A DNA stretch of 14,447 bases. Origin: DATGHS01 sp035307785 (GTDB lineage: Bacteria; Planctomycetota; Planctomycetia; Gemmatales; Gemmataceae). The notes beneath the pieces are model-generated. The model did no database searches. It saw only the letters and a list, made by a program, of their open reading frames with translations, and was not told where the DNA came from. This document shows, one piece after another, positions 1-7,008 of the stretch. Each line of letters opens with the position of its first letter. Position 1 is the stretch's first letter. The DNA is taken from contig DATGHS010000215.1 in the NCBI GenBank assembly GCA_035307785.1, positions 1 to 14,447 on the forward strand, in the 5' to 3' direction. The position numbers were made by a program, and so were the translations under genes.

Positions 1-1734
1 CACGAACGTGGCGTAGCCCACCATCATCTCTTCCCAGCTTTGCAGGCCGAAGAGGACCTTTTTGCTAGGGTCTGGATTGAGTGGATTGTTGGCCGAGTTA
101 TCCCAGTGCGCGACAGCGTGCAACTTTGTGCCCTTCGGCAACTTCAGCGGTTCCTGGAAACGGTAGACGCTCTGCCAGTTGAAATCCCAGCGCGGCACCG
201 AGAGGATGGTTTCCTTTTTTCCATCCGGATAAATGGCTTCGTAAAGATAATCGCTGCCGCGCCAGTGCATGTGCGGTGACAGGGTAACCAACCGTGCATC
301 GGCCCGGAGGCGAAATGTGGCCTCGGCCTTGTAGTGCGGGTCATTCGGCTTTAACGCGATGGCCATGTTGGCGAACTCGCTTTGGGTAAGGTCGAACTTC
401 GGCGGCTCCTTGGCGAAGGTGATGCCGACCTGCGTGCGGTCCTTCACGGCTGTGCCGTTGGGCGTGTAGTGCATTTCGAGCCGGAACTTCGAGCCCTTCG
501 GAACCTTGAGCGCTGTGCCCGGCGGCAAGACCAAACCGAGGTCACCCGGTGCCCAACCGACCAGGATTGTGAGGCTGCCGTCACGGGCCACCGGCCCGGT
601 CTGGCCGGGCACATGAATGTAGACGACGGCATGATGTACCACGCCCGCTGCGCCGGGCCTGCACTCTGCGATTTGTACCCATTTGTCTTCGGTGAACTTC
701 GGATCGATCATCCAGTTCTTGTAGGGCACCGTACCGGTGGCCGGGACTTCGAACTCTTGCGGCATGTCGAAGATCATGTCAGGTTGGCCGTGGACCCAGC
801 CTTTGGGCCAGGTTATGGGCTTAGGCAAGTCGGCCTCGTCGCCTTTCGGCATATCGCCGGCGACCCAGGCGGCAATGGTGTCGATCTCCGCACGCGACAG
901 CCGGCGATCATTGGCGAAGTGGCCGTAACGCGGGTCGGCATGCCAGGGCGGCATGCGTCGCTCTTCGGCAACTTCCTGAATCATGGGGCCATGTTTCTTG
1001 GCGTCTTCATAAGTCAGCAGCGAGAACGGCGCGATCTGCTCCGGCCGGTGGCATGCCTGGCAGCGGGCCTGCAGGACGGGAGCAACATGCTTGGCATACG
1101 TGATCGTGTCTGCCGGCTTCGCCTTGCGCGTACGGCTGATGACACAGCCATCGGCTTCAGTTTCCGGAACCGTCACTTTTCTGCCGGCCAGGATTTCGTC
1201 GATAGCTTGAACGAGATCTTCACGGGTAGCCTTGGGCCGTTTAGAAGCCACGCCGTAGCGATCATCCACGCGGCCTCGATAGCGCAACACGAATTCGGCG
1301 TCGACCAGCGCGACGGATGGCACGCGTTCCAAACGCAGAGACTGCGCCAGCTTCTGCCCCCCGTCTTTCAACACGGGAAACGGCGTGTCGCGATCACGCG
1401 AATGACAGGCAATCTGTTCCAGGTCCTCATTCTCGTTCGGGTATACGGCAAGAAACTGGACCCCTTGCTCGCGGTATTTCTTCTCTAGCGCGATCAACTC
1501 CGGCAAATAGAGGTTGGAAACTGGACAATCGCAGCCAAGGAATGCAATGACCAGCGCCTTGTGTCCTTTGAAGTCGTGGAGGGCTCGGCGATTGCCGCGA
1601 ATATCGCGGAGCGAGTTGCTGTTGGGAACCTTGTCGCCAACGGCTTTGATCTGCGGCTCTTCTGCCAGGATGGCTCCAGAAGCGAGAAGACAACCGTAGG
1701 CACAGACCGCGATTAAAGCATTTCGCAGGTTCAT
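1..1734 (-). CDS. Redoxin / cytochrome c / copper type II monooxygenase-like fusion protein (C-terminus cut by window edge)
   Basis: Open from ATG at 1734 to the window edge (578 codons, no stop seen), so the C-terminus is missing. An AAGGTG ribosome-binding site lies just upstream. Residues 1-24 form a hydrophobic signal peptide, so the protein is probably periplasmic. Residues about 34-190 are a thioredoxin-fold redoxin domain with GCDCPVSN at 67-74. A c-type heme motif CQACH at 225-229 follows, with a possible axial Met in RRMPPW (259-264). The rest resembles the peptidylglycine monooxygenase (PHM) copper core: VVHHAVV (H367,H368) and LEMHY (H422) fit the CuH site, and SPHMHW (H488,H490) plus SWEEMM (M570/571) fit the CuM site. 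PHM-type enzymes hydroxylate C-H bonds using copper and O2; the attached heme and redoxin may supply electrons, which is inference. Substrate unknown. It is the last visible gene of the minus-strand block, 118 bp after the DUF1552 gene. Confidence 0.88.
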   Translation of the reverse strand, partial: MNLRNALIAVCAYGCLLASGAILAEEPQIKAVGDKVPNSNSLRDIRGNRRALHDFKGHKALVIAFLGCDCPVSNLYLPELIALEKKYREQGVQFLAVYPNENEDLEQIACHSRDRDTPFPVLKDGGQKLAQSLRLERVPSVALVDAEFVLRYRGRVDDRYGVASKRPKATREDLVQAIDEILAGRKVTVPETEADGCVISRTRKAKPADTITYAKHVAPVLQARCQACHRPEQIAPFSLLTYEDAKKHGPMIQEVAEERRMPPWHADPRYGHFANDRRLSRAEIDTIAAWVAGDMPKGDEADLPKPITWPKGWVHGQPDMIFDMPQEFEVPATGTVPYKNWMIDPKFTEDKWVQIAECRPGAAGVVHHAVVYIHVPGQTGPVARDGSLTILVGWAPGDLGLVLPPGTALKVPKGSKFRLEMHYTPNGTAVKDRTQVGITFAKEPPKFDLTQSEFANMAIALKPNDPHYKAEATFRLRADARLVTLSPHMHWRGSDYLYEAIYPDGKKETILSVPRWDFNWQSVYRFQEPLKLPKGTKLHAVAHWDNSANNPLNPDPSKKVLFGLQSWEEMMVGYATFV

Positions 1735-1812
1735 CAGGCACCTTGGCAAAAGGAGAGAGACGAATGTCAAGAAAGGTATACCCGCCGGCGTCAGATTTGT
1801 TGCAAATATTAG

Positions 1813-1838
1813 AGCCCAGGGACTGCCGTCCCTGAGCT
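1813..1838. terminator. GC-rich hairpin between DUF1552 and redoxin genes
   Basis: The core CAGGGAC / GTCCCTG (7-bp arms, loop TGCC) extends to 11-bp arms with one mismatch. It lies 15 bp after the DUF1552 stop on the minus strand. The T-run on that side is weak, so it may attenuate rather than stop transcription. The arm sequence AGCCCAGGGA recurs in the strong terminator at 9005-9039. Confidence 0.45.
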
Positions 1839-1852
1839 TTCTAAGAGCGTCA

Positions 1853-3160
1853 TTACAGCCCGGCCAGCGGTGCCGTGGCGTCGCCGAAGCGTTCGGCCGG
1901 CACGCCCATTCGGTTCAGGAGGGAGACATACAGGCTACAGAGTTTGCGATTTTCGTCGCCGCGAGCGGTGTAATCGAGCACCCGGCCGGTGGCAAGCTTG
2001 CCGCCGAGGCCGCCGACCAGCAGCAGCGGCACCTTCGTCGAATCATGCCGGCTACCCGACCACATATTGGAAAGGAACATCAGGCAGGAGTTGTCGAGAA
2101 CGGTCGAATCGCATTCCTTCATTTCCGCCAGACGGCCGGCGAGGTAGGCCAGTTGGCTTACGTAATAGGTCGTAATCCGCTCATACGCATCGGATTCGTC
2201 GTCGTGCGAAGCCGGATGATGGGCCGAACGAACATTTAGGAAGGGATAAAAGAGCCCGGAAAGATCGCGGCACAGTAACAACGTCGCCACGCGCGTCTTA
2301 TCAGTTTGAAATGCCAGCGCGATGATATCGCACATGAGCCGCATGTGCTCGCGAATGTCTTCGGGAAGGCCGTTTGGGGGTCTCACAAATTTGGGCGAGC
2401 CGGGAGCCTTAGCAACCGGGAGTTTCGAGTTCCGCATTTTGTCCGCGCGTTTCTCGACCTCGCGCACGCTGGTCAGATACTCATCGATCTTCGCCTTGTC
2501 CGAGCCGCTCACTTGATTCTGCAACGATTTCGCTTGTTCCTGCACGCGGTCCAAGATACTGCATGTTCGCCGGCTGCCCTGATTGTCGAACAGGCTATCG
2601 AATGCCAATGAGGGATAAACTTCCATGGGCACGGGCGAATCCGCGTCCTGCCAGGAGATGTGCGAGCTGTAGGCCATCGAGAAATTGGTTTCGTGATAGC
2701 CGGTGATTGGCTGCTCGCAGCCGAGAACCAGACTCGGTTGTGCGGTTTCATCGGCGAAGCGAGCGGCGAGCACCTGATCCATGCTCACGCCGCCATGCAG
2801 CACCGCGCCTTTCTGTAGCCGAGCGCCGGAAAGGATATTGCCCGTCTGTCCCGGATGAATGCCGACGCCGGTGGCGGCTTTGTTGAACAAACCGGAGACA
2901 ACGTTGAGCTTCGACCGAACCGGCGCCAGCGGCTCCAGGCTCTTGCCGAGTTCCATTTCGGCCCCGGAGCCCTTAGCCCACCAGTGCTTCTGGTTGATGC
3001 CGTTGCCCATGAAGAGCGCGGCAAAGCGCTGCGGCGGCGCCGAAGCGGCGCTGGGCTCGCCGCCCCACACCGGCAGCGATTCGAGCCAGGGCAGAGCCAT
3101 GGTGACGCCGAGGCCCTTGAGGACCCTGCGGCGAGAGACGACTGGTTGCATACCCTTCAT
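1853..3160 (-). CDS. TAT-exported DUF1552 family protein
   Basis: 435 residues from ATG at 3160. A TTG at 3175 would add five residues and an ATG at 3151 would remove three; the choice is not certain. The N-terminus has a twin-arginine signal (SRRRVLKGLG followed by a hydrophobic stretch), so it is exported folded. The body matches the DUF1552 family: FMGNGINQKHWW near residue 50, GHxTxxN-like HPGQTGNILSG, then CDIIALAFQTDKTRVATLLL and, near the C-terminus, LFLSNMWSGSRHD-like and GGLGGKLATGR segments. DUF1552 proteins are common in planctomycetes and related phyla, usually beside a DUF1592 cytochrome protein; their reaction is not established to my knowledge. Here the usual DUF1592 partner is upstream but separated by a nucleotidyltransferase-like gene, 27 bp away. 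Length is typical for the family. The family call is firm; the function is open. Confidence 0.88.
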   Translation of the reverse strand: MKGMQPVVSRRRVLKGLGVTMALPWLESLPVWGGEPSAASAPPQRFAALFMGNGINQKHWWAKGSGAEMELGKSLEPLAPVRSKLNVVSGLFNKAATGVGIHPGQTGNILSGARLQKGAVLHGGVSMDQVLAARFADETAQPSLVLGCEQPITGYHETNFSMAYSSHISWQDADSPVPMEVYPSLAFDSLFDNQGSRRTCSILDRVQEQAKSLQNQVSGSDKAKIDEYLTSVREVEKRADKMRNSKLPVAKAPGSPKFVRPPNGLPEDIREHMRLMCDIIALAFQTDKTRVATLLLCRDLSGLFYPFLNVRSAHHPASHDDESDAYERITTYYVSQLAYLAGRLAEMKECDSTVLDNSCLMFLSNMWSGSRHDSTKVPLLLVGGLGGKLATGRVLDYTARGDENRKLCSLYVSLLNRMGVPAERFGDATAPLAGL

Positions 3161-3187
3161 TGTATCGGTTCTCAATGGGAGGTTGAG

Positions 3188-3955
3188 TCATCCAAGCGAG
3201 TCGAGATTAATTGCCTTACCGGCTTTCACGTCTCCGACGAGGCGCAGGATTTCCTTACCTCCACCCCCGGGCCAGACCATTTCACCCAGGGCAGCGAGGC
3301 GCTTAAGGTCGATGGGTTGTTGACCTTCGTCTGTCGAATGAACGACCATCCATGAAAAGTCTACCATATCCATCTGTCGCTTGGTAATGCTCCTTATCGG
3401 CGAGAGCATGGCCCCGTACTTATTCGCCAAAGCCTCTTCCAAGGAGGGCACTCGGTAACGCAAACCTTCTTCTTTGTTCTCTGTCCAAGTAGGGTTTTGC
3501 AGCGTCTCTTCCAGGTCGGCCCGGCGTGGACAAACTACATCGATAACCGATTCCTTTTCGCCGGGAACAAAAAAGGCCGTCATGCCGGTGAAGTCACGCG
3601 CCTCCAACTCGGGATAGATCGCCTTGATTGCATTTACGGCTCGCGTCCTGTTTCTTCCCGCCTTGACAAGAATGTCCACATCTTTCGTGGCTCTCGGCCG
3701 GCCAGTCCAGCCGCCGATGCCATGCGCTCCGGTGAGAACGAACGGTATTCTCTTCCGGATGAGAGTCCGCAAAACTTCGTTTAGATCGACCGGGGACTTC
3801 GGCACGACATGCCCCCATAATTGATAGAACTGCTTTTGAAGAAAAGCGCTTTCCTGCACCGCGTCGTCGTGCTTGAGATTGCGGCGCGCGGATTTCATAC
3901 GCTCCCATTCGGGATCGGACAGAATAACTTTGCGGACGCGTTGCTTCGTTTTCAT
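3188..3955 (-). CDS. Nucleotidyltransferase-fold protein, AbiEii-like
   Basis: 255 residues from ATG at 3955, with a GAG-type ribosome-binding site and only 5 bp after the DUF1592 stop. There is no signal peptide, so it is probably cytosolic, unlike its neighbours. Residues 75-97 carry a nucleotidyltransferase signature: a GAHGIGG turn then RATKDVDIL with D92 and D94 as likely metal ligands; D139 in VIDVV fits the third carboxylate. SLEEALANKYGAML (171-184) followed by KRQMDMVDF (192-200) resembles the C-terminal helix of AbiEii/minimal nucleotidyltransferase proteins. AbiEii toxins act with an AbiEi antitoxin, but no antitoxin-like gene is beside it, so a toxin role is not supported. N-terminal residues 1-55 are charged and unassigned. 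Base composition looks slightly AT-richer than the flanking genes, which could mean a separate origin. The tight spacing suggests cotranscription with DUF1592 and DUF1552. Confidence 0.75.
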   Translation of the reverse strand: MKTKQRVRKVILSDPEWERMKSARRNLKHDDAVQESAFLQKQFYQLWGHVVPKSPVDLNEVLRTLIRKRIPFVLTGAHGIGGWTGRPRATKDVDILVKAGRNRTRAVNAIKAIYPELEARDFTGMTAFFVPGEKESVIDVVCPRRADLEETLQNPTWTENKEEGLRYRVPSLEEALANKYGAMLSPIRSITKRQMDMVDFSWMVVHSTDEGQQPIDLKRLAALGEMVWPGGGGKEILRLVGDVKAGKAINLDSLG

Positions 3956-3960
3956 GTCTC

Positions 3961-6918
3961 TTACTCATCGTGTACGGCAGCGGTCTTCTTATTCCGAAAC
4001 TGCGGGCTCATCACAATCACCTCCACCAAACTGCCAAACGCATATCCCTCTGCCCCCAGCCGCGATTTCATTTCCTCCAGCGTCTTCTTATCCGTCGCCA
4101 GCAGGCTGCGGCCCAGGGCGTAGGTGAAAAACTTCTTGCAGAGATTATCGACAAAATCATCCTGCCGCCTTTCGCGCAGATAATCGCGCAGGCCTTCCAA
4201 ACCTTCGCGCTCTTTGCTGTCGGGGAAGAGCGCAATCGTCTGCACCGGCTTGCCGCCCAGGTCATTGCTGCGGCGTTCGCCGATAGGACCAAAGCCTTCG
4301 AACACCAGTCCGACAGAATCGAAGCGGCGATGGCAGCCGGAGCAGCTCGGATTGTCGCGGTGCCGGGCCAGCAGTTGTGGCAACGTGAGTTCGCCCAGGC
4401 TCGCTTCGTCCTTCGGCAATTCCGGAACCGACGGCGGCGGCGGCGGAATGCGCTCGCCCAGCACGCGGCGAACGACCCAGTAGCCGCGCTTTACGGGGCT
4501 GGTGCGCAGGCCGGGTGCGTTCTTGGTCAGGAAGACGGCCATGGGCAACAGACCGCCGCGGCCATACGGGCGGGCGTCCGGGATGTGATGCCAGTCGTCG
4601 TGTCCTCCGGTCGCTGATGCTCGCGGCTCGTCACTTCCCTTGATTCCATAATGCTTCGCCAGCAGGGCGTTCACGAAAGTGTCGTTGCCATAAATCAGAT
4701 CGAGCACCGACCGGTTTCGCATCACGATATCAAGGAAATACCGAATGGGTTCCTCGAACATTGCGTGCCGGAGTTCGTTGGTGAAACTCGGAAAGCGCTC
4801 ACGGTCCACGGCGTTGTGCTCTTCAAAGCGGCGGATATCGAGCCAGTTGGCCGCGAATTCGGTGGCGAGGCCGCGAACCTTGGGGTCGTGCAGCATGCGC
4901 CGGGTTTGGGCCAGCAACACATCGGGTTGGTGAAGGTCGCCAGCGGCAGCGTGAGCGAGCAATTCCGGGTCGGGCATGCTGGACCAGAGGAAGTAACTCA
5001 AGCGGCTGGCGAGTTCGTAATCGGAGAGGGGAATCGCCGAAAGCCCACCCATGGCAATGGGTGGGCCTGAGGGCAGCCGATAGCAGAAATGCGGCGACAC
5101 TAGCACGCTCGCTATGCAATCGCGAATTGCGTCTTCATGGCTAAGTTCATCTTGCTGCCGTAATTGATAGTAGAACGCCAGCAAATCGTCGCGCTCGGCC
5201 TGGGAAAGCGGCCGGCGGCAGGCACGTTCCGCAAATCGCAAAAGCGCTTGCAAATGGCTTGGTTCCGCAGCCAAATGGGCTTTTTCGACTTGCCGGATTT
5301 GAGCCGAGATCTTCGCGAAGTAATTCTCAATGGCTTTCTCAGCCTCGCCCTTCGCCCCAAGCTTTCGCGCTTTCACTAGATATGCTTCTGCCAGTCGCTT
5401 CATCTTGGCTTCCGAAATCGCATCTTTGTCTTCGGAGCGGGCGAAGTCGAATTCGGTATCAATTATGTACCGTGGTGGCTCGGCTCGCTCGAAAAAGATG
5501 AAGTCCTTGAACTGCCGCATCGGGTCGAGCGTGATGAAGTGCAATTCCGCCCACAGAGTGTCAATCTCCTTGCGCTCGGCATCATTCAGTGCCAAATCAT
5601 AGAGCGGCCCATCGTCGCGATACAGTCCGTGCATGAGATGGAAGCCGGCGCTCAGGAACCGGCCATTCGGACTGGATCCGGGATCATAAAAGGGCGCTCG
5701 TTCTGTGATGACGAAAGCGTCGGGAAACACTCGGCAGAATTTCTGAAGCGCTTCGGCCAAGTCCCCTTTCGCCTCGCCCCGGTAGCGCATGTGCAGCGCG
5801 GCCAACTGGTCGTTGCGCCACAACACGAACGGCTGGCTGCCTTGCGAAATGCCTTTGGCTTGCAGCTTCTCGATCTTCGGCACCAGATCGCGGCGGAGCA
5901 TCAACACCAGGTCGCGCAGCTTTTGCGCTTCGCGCTTTGCGTCGGCTTCGCGCTGGCCATCAGCGGGGAAGTCGCCCCATTGCGATTGCACCTTGCCGAG
6001 CGGGCCTGGCGCTTGTTCTCGGCTAGATAGGACCGATAGGACTAATGCGGCGTATCTCGGGCTCAGATGCATTTCGCTGGCGAAGTCTTCCAGAGTGGCT
6101 TGCGGCTTGCCAACTGTCTCGCGATGCTGAAAGCGCCAAATGGCCAGGAAGTAATCGGCATAATCGACCTGATGCCGCTGGTAGAAGTCGATGATCCGCG
6201 TGACGCAGTACTTGTCGCGGTCGGTGTCGGTGACGACTGGGTACGGGGCAAAGACGAAGCCTTCCGGTTTCAGCACCAGGTGATCGGCCACGAACCGGGC
6301 GGCGGCGAGGTACTTTTTCAACAGCGCCGGCGACATGGCCAGCGATTCGCCGGAGTTGTCGAAGCCCGCCTCGTTGGCCGGATCGACGGGAAATTCTTTC
6401 GTAGGCCGAATGTCCACGTCGGTGAGATCACGGATCGTGTAATCGAACTCGGCATTGCTGAGCCGGCGAGCCAGCACGATGCCGGGGTCGCCGGCATTCT
6501 TCTCAGCTTCAAACTTCTGCAGATCGTGAATCCAAGACGCAATGGCAGCGCGCTCTTCGGCTGTCGGCTTCTTCTCGGCATCGGCTGGTGGCATCTCTTG
6601 CGCTTCGAGGCGCTCGAGCACGAGTTCCCATTGCTTGGCGTTGGCCTTAATGGCGGAGACGCTGGAATAGCGGGTCAGATCGAAATCGCCCTTTGGTTTC
6701 TTTGAGCCGTGACAAGTGAAGCAATACCGTTCCAGGAACGGATGAATTTGGGTGGCGAAGCGTTGGTCAAGCTGATCCTGCGCGGACACAACCGGCTTCT
6801 TGGGCGGTTCAGCCGCGACCGTTGCTTCGCGTTGCCGAAATACGCGGTGTGAGCCGAGAATCACCAAGGCAATCGCGACGATGATTAGAACAATCGCGGT
6901 GGTAATTTTGCGTGTCAT
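3961..6918 (-). CDS. Membrane-anchored planctomycete cytochrome c / DUF1587-1595-1592-1588-1585 protein
   Basis: 985 residues from ATG at 6918; a TTG one codon earlier is less likely. Residues about 7-22 are a hydrophobic anchor, placing the body outside the cytoplasm. A cytochrome c domain follows (CFTCH at 66-70, MPP at 109-111), then DUF1587 (RRLSNAEFDYTIRDL from about 151). A helical, charged stretch of about 300 residues (230-545) interrupts the usual order. DUF1595 follows (FAERACRRPLS), then DUF1592 (SDYELASRLSYFLWSSMPD from about 633), DUF1588 with CSGCH at 859-863, and DUF1585 (about 907-980). CSGCH could be a second heme site. Such proteins are a planctomycete hallmark; the reaction is unknown, but electron transfer linked to the DUF1552 partner is a reasonable inference. 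Two dispersed repeats lie in frame within it (5043-5066 and 6025-6042). Confidence 0.9.
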   Translation of the reverse strand: MTRKITTAIVLIIVAIALVILGSHRVFRQREATVAAEPPKKPVVSAQDQLDQRFATQIHPFLERYCFTCHGSKKPKGDFDLTRYSSVSAIKANAKQWELVLERLEAQEMPPADAEKKPTAEERAAIASWIHDLQKFEAEKNAGDPGIVLARRLSNAEFDYTIRDLTDVDIRPTKEFPVDPANEAGFDNSGESLAMSPALLKKYLAAARFVADHLVLKPEGFVFAPYPVVTDTDRDKYCVTRIIDFYQRHQVDYADYFLAIWRFQHRETVGKPQATLEDFASEMHLSPRYAALVLSVLSSREQAPGPLGKVQSQWGDFPADGQREADAKREAQKLRDLVLMLRRDLVPKIEKLQAKGISQGSQPFVLWRNDQLAALHMRYRGEAKGDLAEALQKFCRVFPDAFVITERAPFYDPGSSPNGRFLSAGFHLMHGLYRDDGPLYDLALNDAERKEIDTLWAELHFITLDPMRQFKDFIFFERAEPPRYIIDTEFDFARSEDKDAISEAKMKRLAEAYLVKARKLGAKGEAEKAIENYFAKISAQIRQVEKAHLAAEPSHLQALLRFAERACRRPLSQAERDDLLAFYYQLRQQDELSHEDAIRDCIASVLVSPHFCYRLPSGPPIAMGGLSAIPLSDYELASRLSYFLWSSMPDPELLAHAAAGDLHQPDVLLAQTRRMLHDPKVRGLATEFAANWLDIRRFEEHNAVDRERFPSFTNELRHAMFEEPIRYFLDIVMRNRSVLDLIYGNDTFVNALLAKHYGIKGSDEPRASATGGHDDWHHIPDARPYGRGGLLPMAVFLTKNAPGLRTSPVKRGYWVVRRVLGERIPPPPPSVPELPKDEASLGELTLPQLLARHRDNPSCSGCHRRFDSVGLVFEGFGPIGERRSNDLGGKPVQTIALFPDSKEREGLEGLRDYLRERRQDDFVDNLCKKFFTYALGRSLLATDKKTLEEMKSRLGAEGYAFGSLVEVIVMSPQFRNKKTAAVHDE
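5043..5066. repeat. Perfect palindrome (10-bp arms) inside the DUF1592 gene
   Basis: Arms GCCCACCCAT and ATGGGTGGGC flank the loop GGCA. It encodes GPPIAMGGL (residues about 618-626) in a linker between LPSG and the conserved start of DUF1592. The form is that of a dispersed REP-like element rather than of a conserved protein motif. Confidence 0.6.
6025..6042. repeat. Two tandem 9-bp ATAGGAC units inside the DUF1592 gene
   Basis: AGATAGGACCGATAGGAC matches 16 of 18 bases at 14093-14110, an intergenic site. On the coding strand it reads as two GTCCTATC units encoding VLSVLS near residue 292. Confidence 0.55.
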
Positions 6919-6946
6919 CAAGACTCATGATACGGCAACGCGATCC

Positions 6947-6995
6947 GAGCCGGAAGCGTAAGCGACTGAATGTCGGTCGCTTACACTTCCGGCTC
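6947..6995. terminator. Long hairpin with 20-bp arms between DUF1501 and DUF1592
   Basis: GAGCCGGAAGCGTAAGCGAC at 6947-6966 pairs with 6976-6995 with one mismatch and a 9-base loop. It lies 13 bp after the DUF1501 stop and 28 bp before the DUF1592 start, on the minus strand. There is no T-run, so it may be a dispersed palindromic repeat acting as a weak terminator or RNA-stability element. Confidence 0.6.
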
Positions 6996-7008
6996 GTAAA
7001 CGCTCGTC

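Noticed and set aside
382..1488. Plus-strand open frame of 368 codons
   Set aside because: It is opposite the redoxin/cytochrome/monooxygenase gene, which has clear domains on the minus strand; the frame is a high-GC shadow and its product has no recognisable motif.
3188..3955. Toxin-antitoxin (AbiE) operon
   Set aside because: Only the AbiEii-like half is present; no AbiEi-like gene is adjacent on either side, so a toxin-antitoxin call is not supported.
3970..6705. Several long plus-strand frames opposite the DUF1592 gene
   Set aside because: They have no domain signature and mirror the codons of a well-supported minus-strand gene.
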